Assembly: GCF_029893345.1 (NCBI RefSeq)
Contig: NZ_JARXVE010000003.1
Coordinates: 558,001-622,000, forward strand
DNA length: 64,000 nucleotides
Source of the DNA: Mycolicibacterium frederiksbergense
GTDB taxonomy: Bacteria > Actinomycetota > Actinomycetes > Mycobacteriales > Mycobacteriaceae
Direction of reading: 5' to 3'
The notes below the pieces were generated by a model, which had not been told where the DNA came from, did not search any database, and worked only from the letters and a program-made list of their open reading frames with translations. The position numbers were made by a program, and so were the translations under genes. This document shows positions 37,358-49,353 of this stretch, piece after piece. Position 1 is the first letter of the stretch; each line of letters opens with the position of its first letter.

Positions 37358-38143
37358 ATGACCAGCACACTTGGTGATTCGAAACAGGTTTTGATGCAAC
37401 GTGCTCTGGACGGGTTGTCCACGCATGTCGAGGATTCCGCGCTGACCGCGCGTCAGAAGCTGGCATTGACGTGCCGGGCGCTGTACGACGCGGGCCATGA
37501 CTCAGGACTGGCTGGCCAGATCACCGCACGCGCGGAGAAGCCCGGTACGTATTACACGCAGCGGCTTGGCCTGGGGTTCGATGAGATCACCGATGCGAAC
37601 CTGCTGCTGGTGGACGAGGATCTCAATGTCCTCGATGGTCAGGGAATGGCCAACCCCGCCAACAGGTTTCACTCCTGGATCTACCGGGCCAGGCCCGATG
37701 TGCAGTGCATTGTGCATACGCATCCGTTCCATGTTGCGGCGCTGTCGATGCTGGAAGTTCCGTTGGTCGTGTCGCAGATGGACATCGCGCCGCTGTATGG
37801 CGATTGCGCGTTCCTGGCCGATTGGCCCGGCGTTCCGGTCGGCAATGAGGAAGGTGAGATCATCAGCGCCGCGCTCGGCGATAAGAAGGCGATCCTATTG
37901 GCTCATCACGGCCATGTGATCGCCGGCGCCAGCATCGAAGAGGCCTGTTCGCTGGCGATGCTGATCGAACGCGGTGCGAAGTTGCAGCTTGCCGCGATGG
38001 CGGCGGGCACCATCGCCGAGTTGCCCGAGCGTCTGGCCCGTGAGGCACACGACTGGACGTTGCGCCCCAAGCGTAGTCAGGCCAACTTCGCGTACTACGC
38101 CCGCCGGGCACTGCGCAATCATCCCGATGCTCTGACCAGCTGA
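37358..38143 (+). CDS. class II aldolase/adducin family protein
   Basis: A 261-residue protein from ATG 37358 behind AAAGG. It has the class II aldolase fold: SGLAGQITARAEKPGTYYTQ near residue 48, the zinc ligands in CIVHTHPFHVAALSM (HTHPFH, about residues 123-128) and LAHHGHVIAG near residue 186 supplying the third His. The family cleaves or forms aldols from sugar phosphates or aromatic/aliphatic hydroxy acids. It is co-transcribed with a DHDPS-family gene 57 bp downstream, suggesting two consecutive aldol steps in catabolism of a hydroxy-keto acid. Substrate unknown. Confidence 0.87.
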   Translation: MTSTLGDSKQVLMQRALDGLSTHVEDSALTARQKLALTCRALYDAGHDSGLAGQITARAEKPGTYYTQRLGLGFDEITDANLLLVDEDLNVLDGQGMANPANRFHSWIYRARPDVQCIVHTHPFHVAALSMLEVPLVVSQMDIAPLYGDCAFLADWPGVPVGNEEGEIISAALGDKKAILLAHHGHVIAGASIEEACSLAMLIERGAKLQLAAMAAGTIAELPERLAREAHDWTLRPKRSQANFAYYARRALRNHPDALTS

Positions 38144-38200
38144 CCGCCCTTTTTTCAACCCATCCAACCCACGTTCCATCGAGTCATTGAAAGGTCTCTC

Positions 38201-39085
38201 ATGTCCACGCATCCCGATATTCACGGCATACTCGCCTATCCGGTGACCCCGTTCACTGCCGACAACAAGGTCGACTTCGACAAGCTTGAGGCGCTCGTCG
38301 AGCAGTTGGTGGTCACCGGCGCGCACGTCATCGTCCCGCTCGGCAGTGCCGGAGAATCCGCGTATCTGACCGAGGCCGAGTTCGATGGCGTGATCGACAC
38401 CACGATCAACGTGGTAAACGGTCGGGTCCCGGTGGTGATCGGCGCTTCCGATCTGACCACCGCCAATACCGTCCGCCGAGCGCAGTACGCGCAGAAGGCC
38501 GGCGCCGCGGCGGTGATGATCTTGCCGATTTCCTACTGGAAATTGTCCGAACGCGAGATTGTTCAGCATTACACGACCGTCGGCGCGGCCATCGACATCC
38601 CGATCCTGGTGTACAACAACCCCGGTACCAGTGGAATCGACATGAGCCCGGAGCTTCTGGTGCGCATGTTCGAACAGATCGACAACGTCACCATGGTCAA
38701 GGAGTCCACCGGGGACCTGTCCCGGATGCTGCGCATCGCAGAGCTCAGTGATCGGCAACTGCCGTTCTACATCGGCAACAATCCGTTGGCGCTCAAGGCC
38801 TTCAAGGCCGGTGCGACGGGCTGGTGCACAGCGGCGCCGAACCTGCTCCCGCAACCGTGTCTGGATCTCTATGACGCCATCCGCGCGGGAGATCACGCGC
38901 GCGCCGAGGCGATCTACGAGGATCTGCGGCCACTGCTGGAGTTCATCGTGGCGGGCGGGCTGCCCACTACGGTCAAGGGAGGCCTCGACCTGCTGGGGCA
39001 GGGCGTCGGAGACCCCCGGCCCCCGCTGCTTCCGCTCGATGACTCCGGACGCGACGAGCTGCGCAAGCTCCTCGCCATCAGGTAG
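38201..39085 (+). CDS. dihydrodipicolinate synthase (DapA/NanA) family aldolase
   Basis: A 294-residue (beta/alpha)8-barrel class I aldolase. The pyruvate-binding motif GSAGESAYLT is near residues 48-57, the catalytic Tyr in VYNNPGTS near residue 140, and the Schiff-base Lys in MVKESTGD near residue 168. Housekeeping DapA usually has GTTGE here, so this is more likely a catabolic lyase of the KDG aldolase/hydratase-aldolase type. It follows the class II aldolase in the same transcript and is followed by hairpins. Confidence 0.87.
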   Translation: MSTHPDIHGILAYPVTPFTADNKVDFDKLEALVEQLVVTGAHVIVPLGSAGESAYLTEAEFDGVIDTTINVVNGRVPVVIGASDLTTANTVRRAQYAQKAGAAAVMILPISYWKLSEREIVQHYTTVGAAIDIPILVYNNPGTSGIDMSPELLVRMFEQIDNVTMVKESTGDLSRMLRIAELSDRQLPFYIGNNPLALKAFKAGATGWCTAAPNLLPQPCLDLYDAIRAGDHARAEAIYEDLRPLLEFIVAGGLPTTVKGGLDLLGQGVGDPRPPLLPLDDSGRDELRKLLAIR

Positions 39086-39103
39086 TACAACCCACTCTCC
39101 GCA

Positions 39104-39137
39104 CTGGGGGTGTGGCGCCGCGGCGCCGCGCCCCCAG
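39104..39137 (+). terminator. GC-rich hairpin after the DHDPS-family gene
   Basis: CTGGGGGTGTGGCGCC pairs with GGCGCCGCGCCCCCAG, with minor mismatches, directly downstream of the stop at 39085. The next bases are TTCTGT. Confidence 0.65.
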
Positions 39138-39142
39138 TTCTG

Positions 39143-39168
39143 TATTGCCGGGTTCACTACCGGCAATA
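39143..39168. terminator. second hairpin in the convergent gap
   Basis: TATTGCCGG and CCGGCAATA form a perfect 9-bp stem with an 8-base loop. It lies between the terminator of the aldolase operon and that of the alcohol dehydrogenase gene; it could serve either strand. Confidence 0.5.
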
Positions 39169-39189
39169 GGCCGAAAGGCTGAAAACAAG

Positions 39190-39242
39190 CCCGGCGTGGG
39201 GAACGGCGACCCTAAGTAAAGGCCGAAGTTCCCCACGCCGGG
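39190..39242 (-). terminator. hairpin terminator of the NDMA-type alcohol dehydrogenase gene
   Basis: CCCGGCGTGGGGAAC (39190-39204) pairs perfectly with GTTCCCCACGCCGGG (39228-39242), a 15-bp stem, just past the minus-strand stop at 39253. Confidence 0.65.
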
Positions 39243-39252
39243 ATTGGAATGA

Positions 39253-40377
39253 CTACCAGTCCGACTCGTCGAACCTGATCACGCCGCGGATGTTGTTGCC
39301 GTCCAACATGTCCTGGTAACCCTGGTTGATGTCTTCGAGCTTGTAGGTCCGGGTGATCATGTCGTCGATGTTCAGCAGCCCCGACTTGTACAGCGCGGTC
39401 AGGCGCGGGGTCTCGACGTGCGAGCTGCCGCCGCCGAAGATGTTGCCCTTCAACGTCTTCTGCAGCATGGTGAACAGGAACAGGTTCAGCTTGACGTCGA
39501 CGTCCATCAGCGAGCCCATGCCGGTGACCACGCAGGTGCCGGTCTTGGCGGTCAGGGTCATTGCCTCTTCGAGGTACTCGCCCTTCATCTCACCGACCGC
39601 GAGGATGACCTTGTCGGCCATCAGGCCCCAGGTCAGGTCGATCATCGGCCCGATGGCCTCGGCCATGGACGGGAAGACGTGCGTCGCACCGAACTTGATG
39701 GCCTGCTCGCGCTTCCACGGGTTCGGGTCGATCGCGATGACGTGCTTGGCGCCCGAGATCACCGCACCCTGCAGTGCGCTCATGCCGATGCCGCCGACGC
39801 CGACGATGGCGACGGACTCACCCGGCTGGACCTGCGCCACGTTGGTGGCCGAGCCGAAGCCGGTCGGGACGGCGCAGCCCATGATGGCGGCCGACTCGAA
39901 CGGGATGTCCTTGTCGATCTTGACGACGGAGTCCTTGTGCACCGTCATGTACGGCGCGAAGGTGCCCAGCAGGTTCATGGCCGCGACCTCTTTGCCGCGG
40001 GCGTGGATGCGGTTGGTGCCGTCGGCGATCGACTTGCCACCCAGCAGGACGGCGCCGCGGTCGCACAGCGAGCGGAAGCCCTTCAAACACGGCGGGCAGG
40101 CGCCACAGGCCGGGATGAACGCGAGGATGACGTGGTCGCCCTCTTCGATGCCGGTGACGTTCTTACCGACCTTGGTGACGACGCCCGCGCCCTCGTGCCC
40201 GCCGAGGCAGGGCAGCGGCATCGGGGTGGCGCCGGTGGTCAGGTGGTAGTCGGAGTGGCACATGCCGGCGGCGTGCATCCGGATCTGTACCTCGTCGGCG
40301 ACGGGGTCACCGAGGTCGATCTCATCGACCTTGAATGGCGAGTTGAGCTCCCACAGCAGAGCACCCTTGGTCTTCAT
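39253..40377 (-). CDS. NDMA-dependent type alcohol dehydrogenase
   Basis: A 374-residue zinc medium-chain dehydrogenase. Catalytic zinc ligands occur in GMCHSDYHL and GGHEGAG (residues about 38-68), the structural zinc cluster in CGACPPCLKGFRSLC, and the Rossmann motif GVGGIG with Asp in IAIDPNPW. The pattern, including CRG-like loop KSIADGTNRIHARG and ending NNIRGVIRFDESDW, matches actinobacterial NDMA-dependent alcohol dehydrogenases, which hold NAD(H) tightly and rely on mycofactocin as electron carrier. TATTAT eight bases before ATG 40377 suggests a leaderless transcript. Confidence 0.88.
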   Translation of the reverse strand: MKTKGALLWELNSPFKVDEIDLGDPVADEVQIRMHAAGMCHSDYHLTTGATPMPLPCLGGHEGAGVVTKVGKNVTGIEEGDHVILAFIPACGACPPCLKGFRSLCDRGAVLLGGKSIADGTNRIHARGKEVAAMNLLGTFAPYMTVHKDSVVKIDKDIPFESAAIMGCAVPTGFGSATNVAQVQPGESVAIVGVGGIGMSALQGAVISGAKHVIAIDPNPWKREQAIKFGATHVFPSMAEAIGPMIDLTWGLMADKVILAVGEMKGEYLEEAMTLTAKTGTCVVTGMGSLMDVDVKLNLFLFTMLQKTLKGNIFGGGSSHVETPRLTALYKSGLLNIDDMITRTYKLEDINQGYQDMLDGNNIRGVIRFDESDW

Positions 40378-40546
40378 GGAAGGCGATAATAGAACAGGTT
40401 GCAAAATCATGGTATGACTGCCGGTTGACCTGCGGTTATTCCTGCTTCGTTTCGTTGTGGATGGCCCCGTCGGAGATGGCTTCGATGAGTTGGCGCTCGG
40501 TCGCCGGTCTACTCAGCGGAACCGAAAGCTCGACGACAGGAAAGCC

Positions 40547-41041
40547 ATGACCCCGATCAGTTCGCGCATCAACGCAGGCATCGTGCCCAATCTGTGGTTC
40601 GACCGCGAGGCCGAGCAGGCCGCCGAGCACTACATCGCCGCATTCGGTGGCAACGGCCGAATCCTCAACACCATCGCCGCCCACCCCGATTCGCCCTCTC
40701 CGCAGGACGTGCCCGTGGCGGTCGAGTTCGAGCTTTCCGGGCAACGCTTCGTCGGCATCAACGGTGGCCCGGCGTTCACCTTCACCGAGGCCGTCTCCCT
40801 GGAAGTGCGGGTCTCCGGTCAGGAGCAGATCGATCGGATCTGGGCTGCCCTGAGTGCGGGCGGCCAGGAATTGCCCTGCGGCTGGCTCAAGGACAAGTAC
40901 GGGCTGGCCTGGCAGATCACCCCGACCGAGTACTACGACCTGCTGGCCGAAGGGGATGACGAGGCCAGCGCCCGGTTGATGTCCGCGGTGCTGAGCACCG
41001 AAGGCAAGTTCGATGTGGCCACGCTCGAGGCGGCCTACCGG

Positions 41042-41050
<9 letters not shown>
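40547..41050 (+). CDS. PhnB-like VOC family protein
   Basis: A 167-residue protein from ATG 40547 behind AGGAAAG. It reads as the PhnB/3-demethylubiquinone-9 methyltransferase-like group of the VOC fold: PNLWFDREAEQAAEHYIAAF at residues 13-32, SGQRFVGINGGPAFTFTEAV, and CGWLKDKYGLAWQITPTEY. Members lack demonstrated methyltransferase activity. Its stop overlaps the convergent sigG gene by 9 bp. Function unknown. Confidence 0.87.
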
Positions 41051-43940
<2,890 letters not shown>

Positions 43941-43968
43941 TGTCGGAGCAGGTTTTTAGGATTGCGCA

Positions 43969-44010
43969 ATGACGGTCAGCGAGAAGCGGAGCGGATCGCG
44001 CAATGACTGA
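43969..44010 (+). CDS. putative leaderless 13-residue upstream ORF
   Basis: ATG 43969 opens a 13-codon frame (MTVSEKRSGSRND) that ends at 44010, overlapping the start of the DUF2786 gene (ATG 44003) by 8 bp in another frame. TAGGAT (43957-43962) lies six bases before the ATG, as in leaderless mycobacterial transcripts. Translation of it could couple to, or attenuate, the gene downstream. Confidence 0.35.
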   Translation: MTVSEKRSGSRND

Positions 44011-44746
44011 CGACAAGATGCTGGCGCGGATCGCCGCGCTGCTGCGTCAGGCCGAGGGCACTGACAACCTGCATGAGGCCGAGGCGTTCATGGCCGCCGC
44101 CCAGCGGCTGGCCACCGCCACCTCGATCGACCTGGCGCTGGCCCGTGCGCATTCGGCGGAGCGGACCAAGGCGCAGATGCCGGTGCAGCGCACCGTCACC
44201 ATCGGCCAGGCCGGCGCCCGTGGGCTGCGCACCTATGTGCAGCTGTTCGTGGTGATCGGGTTGGCCAACGATGTGAAATGCGATGTGGCGTCCAACTCGA
44301 CGTTCGTTTACGCATACGGGTTCGCCGAGGACATCAACGCCACCCACGCGCTGTACACCAGCTTGCTGCTGCAGATGGTCAAGGCGTCGGAGAGCTACAT
44401 CGGCAGCGGCGCGCACCGGCCGACACCGACCATCACCGCCCGGCTCAACTTCCAGTTGGCCTTCGGCGCCCGGATCGGTCAGCGATTGGCCGAGGCCCGG
44501 GAGGAGGCGCAGCGCGAGGCCGATGTGGCCGACCGTCCGGGCACAGCTATTGCGCTGCGGGACAAGGACATCGAGTTGCGTGGCTTCTATCGCGAGACCT
44601 CGCAGGCCCGCGGTACCTGGCGCGCCACGAACGCCTCGGCGGGATACTCGTCGGCCGCCCGACGGGCCGGGGACCGGGCCGGCCGCAACGCTCGGCTGGG
44701 GGCGAATCCGGAGCTTTCCGGCGCGCGCGGCGCCCTGGAGCAGTGA
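44003..44746 (+). CDS. DUF2786 domain protein (Rv0184-like)
   Basis: A 247-residue protein. The N-terminal DUF2786 motif is KMLARIAALLRQAEGTDNLH with EAEAFMAAAQRLATATSIDL (residues 4-43). A central region resembles phage-linked DUF7168-type extensions, and the Arg/Ala-rich C-terminus is probably disordered. The biochemical role is unknown. A GTGA overlap couples it to the metallohydrolase gene that follows, as for Rv0184-Rv0185. Confidence 0.87.
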   Translation: MTDDKMLARIAALLRQAEGTDNLHEAEAFMAAAQRLATATSIDLALARAHSAERTKAQMPVQRTVTIGQAGARGLRTYVQLFVVIGLANDVKCDVASNSTFVYAYGFAEDINATHALYTSLLLQMVKASESYIGSGAHRPTPTITARLNFQLAFGARIGQRLAEAREEAQREADVADRPGTAIALRDKDIELRGFYRETSQARGTWRATNASAGYSSAARRAGDRAGRNARLGANPELSGARGALEQ

Positions 44747-45213
44747 GCGCCAAGGACACCCAGCGCGCCCGGGTGTATGCCGCCGAACAGTTCGTCCGCA
44801 CCATGTTCGACCGTGCGGCCCAACATAGTTCGCGTGCCATCGACTTCTTCGGGACGTCTTTGACCTTGCCGCCGGAGGCGAAGTTCGGATCCGTCGAGTC
44901 GGTGCAGCGATATGTCGACGATGTCCTCGCCCGCGTCGGTGCCGCACCGGTGGCAGTCCGGGCACGCCGGGGCGTCACCGCGGCGCACTACGAGTTGACC
45001 AACGGCAAGGCCGTCATCGCCGTCCCCGAACGCGACACCTGGGCGTTGCGGGAGTTGGTGGTGTTGCACGAACTCGCTCACCACGTGAGTCACGCGGACC
45101 CACCCCACGGGCCCGCCTTCGTCGCCGCCTACTGCGAACTGTGCGAGGCGATCATGGGGCCGGAGGTCGGGCTCGTCCTGCGGATGGTCTACGGAAAAGA
45201 GGGTGTCCTCTAA
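44743..45213 (+). CDS. TIGR04338-type zinc metallohydrolase (Rv0185-like)
   Basis: A 156-residue protein from GTG 44743 in a GTGA overlap. The zinc-peptidase motif LVVLHELAHHVS is near residues 106-117, with a third ligand likely in HADPPHGPAFVAAY. It has no signal peptide. The pairing with a DUF2786 protein is conserved in mycobacteria; the two may work together, perhaps on a protein target. Substrate unknown. Confidence 0.87.
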   Translation: MSAKDTQRARVYAAEQFVRTMFDRAAQHSSRAIDFFGTSLTLPPEAKFGSVESVQRYVDDVLARVGAAPVAVRARRGVTAAHYELTNGKAVIAVPERDTWALRELVVLHELAHHVSHADPPHGPAFVAAYCELCEAIMGPEVGLVLRMVYGKEGVL

Positions 45214-45233
45214 CCTGCACTAGCCTGGCGCAG

Positions 45234-45890
45234 GTGACCGAGCCGCGTGATGTAGACGTCATGTTCAACGAGGTGCTGCGCACCGAGGACGAGGCGCTGA
45301 CCGCGGCGCGTCAGTCCGCGCAGGCCGCCGATATGCCGGCCATCGAGGTGTCGGCCCAGCACGGCAAGCTGTTGTCGCTGCTCGCCACGATCTCGGGGGC
45401 GCGGCGGGTGCTGGAGATCGGCACGCTGGCCGGCTACAGCACCATCAACCTGGCCCGTGGTGTGGGACCGGACGGCAGCGTCGTCACGCTCGAGTACGAC
45501 CCGCGCCACGCTGAAGTGGCACAGGCCAATCTGGTGCGGGCCGGTGTCGCCGACCGTGTCGAGGTGATCGTCGGCGCCGCCCTTGACACGTTGCCGCGGC
45601 TGGCCGAACGCGGTGACGTGTTCGACCTCGCGTTCATCGACGCGGACAAGGAGAACAATGTCCGCTACGTCGAGTGGGCGATCAGGTTGGGCCGGCCGGG
45701 CTCGATCATCGTGGTGGACAACATCACCCGGTTCGGCCGGGTGCTGGCACCGGCGGCCGACGACCAGCAGGCGCGGGCCGTGCGCGACATGCTGGAGATG
45801 ATGGGCAGTCATCCGCGGTTGGACACCGCGGCCATCCAGACCGTCGGGACCAAGGGCTGGGACGGCTTCGCCGTCGCGCTCGTCAGGTAA
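45234..45890 (+). CDS. class I SAM-dependent O-methyltransferase (Rv0187-like)
   Basis: A 218-residue cation-dependent O-methyltransferase of the COMT type. SAM motif I is VLEIGTLAGYSTINLAR near residues 61-77, with the metal ligands in FIDADKENN and VVDNITRFG near 137-163. It methylates catechol-like or other hydroxyl substrates in the cytoplasm. GTG 45234 lies seven bases after TAGCCT and is probably leaderless. The 3' end falls in a 23-bp tandem duplication. Confidence 0.89.
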   Translation: MTEPRDVDVMFNEVLRTEDEALTAARQSAQAADMPAIEVSAQHGKLLSLLATISGARRVLEIGTLAGYSTINLARGVGPDGSVVTLEYDPRHAEVAQANLVRAGVADRVEVIVGAALDTLPRLAERGDVFDLAFIDADKENNVRYVEWAIRLGRPGSIIVVDNITRFGRVLAPAADDQQARAVRDMLEMMGSHPRLDTAAIQTVGTKGWDGFAVALVR

Positions 45891-45938
45891 GCCGGGTGGC
45901 GCTCGTCAGGTAAGCCGGGTGGCGCTCGTCAGGTAAGA
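45876..45938. repeat. 23-bp tandem repeat, 2.7 copies
   Basis: The unit GCGCTCGTCAGGTAAGCCGGG plus TG begins at 45876, 45899 and 45922 (last copy partial). The first copy includes the last codons and stop of the O-methyltransferase gene, so the duplication repeated the gene end rather than extending the protein. Confidence 0.85.
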
Positions 45939-45940
45939 CA

Positions 45941-46004
45941 CCGCGAGCGACCGCGAATGTACGCAATTTACGGCGTGTTGGCGTACAGACACGGTCGCTC
46001 GCGG
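45941..46004. terminator. long hairpin between convergent genes
   Basis: CCGCGAGCGACCG (45941-45953) pairs perfectly with CGGTCGCTCGCGG (45992-46004), and inside it TGTACGC (45958-45964) pairs with GCGTACA (45981-45987). It sits between the convergent O-methyltransferase and mmpL genes and could end transcription from both sides. Confidence 0.7.
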
Positions 46005-46012
46005 AGAGGGCG

Positions 46013-48928
46013 TTAAGCCAGCGAGTCCTGGGGCTCGCGCTGGATCGGCTTGGGCCAGGGCTCCGGCTTCGGCCGCTCACGCACCAGCTGCGGCCACCAG
46101 AACCACTTGCCGAGCAGGGCCGCGATCGACGGGGTCATGAAGGATCGGATGACCAGGGTGTCGAACAGCAGACCCAGACCGATCGTGGTGCCGACCTGGC
46201 CGATGACCGCCAGCTCGCTGACCGCCATCGACATCATGGTGAACGCGAACACCAGACCCGCCGAGGTGACCACCGACCCGGTACCGCCCATGGCGCGGAT
46301 GATGCCGGTCTTGAGCCCGGCATGGATCTCCTCCTTGAACCGGGCCACCAGTAGCAGGTTGTAGTCGGCGCCCACGGCCAACAGGATGATCACCGACATG
46401 GCCAGCACCATCCAGTGCAGCTCCAGACCGATCAGGTGCTGCCAGATCAGCACCGACAGACCGAAGGACGCCCCGAGCGACAGCACCACGGTGCCGACGA
46501 TCACCGCGGCGGCTATCACGCTGCGGGTGAGGATCAGCATGATGATGAAAATCAGGCACAGCGAGGCGATTCCGGCGATCAGAAGGTCGTAGTTGGCGCC
46601 TTCCTGCATGTCCTTGAACATGGCCGCGGTGCCGCCGAGGTAGATCTTGGAGCCCTCCAGCGGGGTGCCCTTGATGGCCTCCTTGGCGGCCAGCTTGATG
46701 GGTTCGACGTGAGCGACCCCTTCGGGGCTCATCGGGTCGCCCTCATGGCTGATGATGAACCGCACCGCATGCCCGTCGGGGGACAGGAACATCTTCATGC
46801 CGCGTTTGAAGTCGGGGTTGTCGAAGGTCTCCGGCGGCAGATAGAACGAGTCATCGTTCTTGGCCTTGTCGAAGGCCTGACCCATGGCGGTGGAGTTCTC
46901 CTGCATGGCCGCCATCTGATCCTGCAACCCACCGTTGGTGGCCTGCATGGTCAGCATCATGTTCTTCATCGTCGTCATGGTCGCGATCATCGGCGGCATG
47001 ATCGCGATCATCTGCGGGATCAGCGCGTTCATCTTGTCCATATCGGGCACGATCTGCTCGAAATCCGCTGTCATGGTGTCGACGCCGTCAAGGGTGTCGA
47101 AGACCGAGCGCATCGCCTGGCACATCGGGATGCCGTAGCAGTGCGGTTCCCAGTACAGGTAGTTGCGGATCGGGCGGAAGAAGTCGTCGAAATCGGAAAT
47201 GTTGTCCCGCATTTCCTTGATGTCGTCGAGCATTCCATGCATCTGGCCGACCATGCTGTTCATGGTGACCTGCATCTTCGTCATCAGCTCGATCATGCGG
47301 GTCATCAGGTCGATGGTCTTCTGCATCTCGTCGGCCTGAAGCAGCATGTCGTCCATGCGGTCCTGCATGTACTTCTGATTCATGGTCTGGGTGGTGCCCT
47401 GCATGCTGATGTTGAACGGGATCGAGGTGTGCTCGATCGGCGTTCCCTGCGGGCGGGTGATGGCCTGCACCCGGGAGACACCCGGCACGCCGACCACACG
47501 CTTGGCGATCCGCTCGATCACCAGGAAGTCCGCGGAGTTGCGCAGATCGTGATCGCTCTCGATCAGCAGCAGTTCGGGATTCATCCGGGCCGGGGAGAAG
47601 TGCCGGTCGGCCGCGGCGTAGCCGGTGTTGGCCGGCAGGTCCTGGGGTAGGTACTTGCGGTCGTTGTAGTTGGTCCGGTACCCGGGCAGGGTCAGCAGAC
47701 CGATCAGCGACAGCGCGATGGTGGCGATCAGGATCGGCCCGGGCCAGCGCACCACCGCGGCACCGACCTTGCGCCAGCCGCGAGTACGCATGGCCCGCTT
47801 GGGTTCCAGCGTCTTGCCGAACCTGGTGGCCACCGTGATGATGGCCGGGCCAAGGGTGAGTGCGACGAGCACCACCATGAACATGCCGATGGCCAGCGGG
47901 ATACCCAGCGACATGAAGTAGGGCAGGCGCGTGAAATGCAGGCAGAACGTGGCGCCTGCGATGGTCAGGCCCGAACCCAGAATGACGTGGGCGGTGCCGT
48001 GGAACATGGTGTAGTAGGCCGACTCTCGGTCTTCACCGACACTTCGGGCCTCTTGATATCGGCCTATCAGGAAGATCGCGTAGTCCGTGGAGGCGGCGAT
48101 CGCCAGCATGACCAACAGGTTGGTGGCGAAGGTCGAGAGCCCAATGATGTTGTAGTAGCCCAGGAATGCGATCAACCCGCGGGCGGCCGACAACGACAGC
48201 ATGACCGTCACCAGCGTCAAGAGCACGGTGACAATCGAGCGGTACACCGACAGCAGCATGATGATGATGACCACGAAGGTCAGGGCGGTGATCATCTCAA
48301 GGCTGCGGTTACCGGCGATCTCCTGATCGGCCGCCATCGCCGCCGGGCCGGTCACATACGCCTTGACGCCCGGCGGTGCCTCGATGCTCTGGACGATCTT
48401 CTCGGCGGCTTCGACCGATTCGTTGGCCAGCGCCTCGCCCTGGTTACCGGCGGTGTAGACCTGCACGTAGGCGGACTTGCTGTCGGAACTCTGCGCACCC
48501 GACGCGGTCAGCGGGTCGCCCCAGAAGTCCTGGACGTGCTCGATGTGCTTCTTGTCGGCCTCGAGCTTGTCGACGATCTGGTCGTAGTACTTGTGTGCGT
48601 CGTCGCCCAGCGGTTCGTCGCCCTCCAGCACGATCATCACCGAGCTGTTGGACTTGAACTCCTGGAACACCTCGCCGACGCGCTTCATGGCGATCATCGA
48701 CGGTGCGTCGTCCGGCGTCATCGACACCGAGCGCATCTTCCCGACTTCTTCGAGCTGGGGGACGATCACATTGAGGACACCGATGACGGCGACCCAGCCG
48801 ATGATGATCGGGATGGCCAGGCGCCGGATCCACTTGGCGATCCCGCCGTGCTGCGCGTCCTGCGCGTGCTTGGCGTGCTGGGAGGTGGTGACCGGGAAGG
48901 CTTCGGTCGGGGCGTCGTGGTTGCTCAT
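46013..48928 (-). CDS. mmpL: MmpL family RND transporter
   Basis: A 971-residue transporter with the MmpL layout: one N-terminal membrane segment, a periplasmic domain, five segments (about 210-400), a second, long periplasmic domain containing a Met-rich helical hairpin (residues about 495-680, many MxxMxxx repeats) and five C-terminal segments. The proton-relay Asp-Tyr pairs are in [14 protein letters not shown] and [14 protein letters not shown]. The pattern fits the MmpL4/MmpL5 group, which exports siderophores, drugs or lipids with an MmpS partner. It overlaps mmpS by 4 bp. Confidence 0.93.
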   Translation of the reverse strand: MSNHDAPTEAFPVTTSQHAKHAQDAQHGGIAKWIRRLAIPIIIGWVAVIGVLNVIVPQLEEVGKMRSVSMTPDDAPSMIAMKRVGEVFQEFKSNSSVMIVLEGDEPLGDDAHKYYDQIVDKLEADKKHIEHVQDFWGDPLTASGAQSSDSKSAYVQVYTAGNQGEALANESVEAAEKIVQSIEAPPGVKAYVTGPAAMAADQEIAGNRSLEMITALTFVVIIIMLLSVYRSIVTVLLTLVTVMLSLSAARGLIAFLGYYNIIGLSTFATNLLVMLAIAASTDYAIFLIGRYQEARSVGEDRESAYYTMFHGTAHVILGSGLTIAGATFCLHFTRLPYFMSLGIPLAIGMFMVVLVALTLGPAIITVATRFGKTLEPKRAMRTRGWRKVGAAVVRWPGPILIATIALSLIGLLTLPGYRTNYNDRKYLPQDLPANTGYAAADRHFSPARMNPELLLIESDHDLRNSADFLVIERIAKRVVGVPGVSRVQAITRPQGTPIEHTSIPFNISMQGTTQTMNQKYMQDRMDDMLLQADEMQKTIDLMTRMIELMTKMQVTMNSMVGQMHGMLDDIKEMRDNISDFDDFFRPIRNYLYWEPHCYGIPMCQAMRSVFDTLDGVDTMTADFEQIVPDMDKMNALIPQMIAIMPPMIATMTTMKNMMLTMQATNGGLQDQMAAMQENSTAMGQAFDKAKNDDSFYLPPETFDNPDFKRGMKMFLSPDGHAVRFIISHEGDPMSPEGVAHVEPIKLAAKEAIKGTPLEGSKIYLGGTAAMFKDMQEGANYDLLIAGIASLCLIFIIMLILTRSVIAAAVIVGTVVLSLGASFGLSVLIWQHLIGLELHWMVLAMSVIILLAVGADYNLLLVARFKEEIHAGLKTGIIRAMGGTGSVVTSAGLVFAFTMMSMAVSELAVIGQVGTTIGLGLLFDTLVIRSFMTPSIAALLGKWFWWPQLVRERPKPEPWPKPIQREPQDSLA

Positions 48929-49353
48929 GCAGATTTCACCAAGCAGAAGGTCTGGGCGTTCACGCCGTTGGAAGTTCTCTCGTCCTTGAGTTCGTCATCG
49001 ACGGTGATCCGGCAACTGATCGTGCTGCCGTTGCCCTGGGCCACGATGTTGGGAAACACCGAAGGCGCGGTGGACTCCAGGCGCAGCGTCCACGGCAGGC
49101 TCACCCCGTCGATGCGCTGGGGCTGGGCATCCAGATCCAGATAGTTCACATCGGCATACGCGCCGGGTTCGCCATAGATCTCATAGACCACGATCTTGGG
49201 ATCGAACGGCTTGGTGTCATCGACCTTGGCGCTGGAAATGCCCGAACCATCGCCGGCGCCGAAGAACGTGCGCACCCGCATCACCGTGAACGCACCCACC
49301 ACCACCACTACCAGGATGATCAACGGAATCCAGAACCGCTTCAACAGCTTCAT
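48925..49353 (-). CDS. mmpS: MmpS family accessory protein
   Basis: A 142-residue protein with one N-terminal membrane segment ([20 protein letters not shown], residues 6-25) and an exported beta-rich domain ([41 protein letters not shown]) with two Cys that likely pair. MmpS proteins act as periplasmic partners of MmpL transporters. The gene lies directly upstream of mmpL with an ATGA overlap and inside the 3' end of the truncated methyltransferase ORF. Confidence 0.93.
   Translation of the reverse strand: MKLLKRFWIPLIILVVVVVGAFTVMRVRTFFGAGDGSGISSAKVDDTKPFDPKIVVYEIYGEPGAYADVNYLDLDAQPQRIDGVSLPWTLRLESTAPSVFPNIVAQGNGSTISCRITVDDELKDERTSNGVNAQTFCLVKSA

Noticed and set aside
39104..39242. CRISPR-like or riboswitch structure
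   Set aside because: There are three different hairpins rather than repeats with spacers, and they are placed downstream of genes on both sides.
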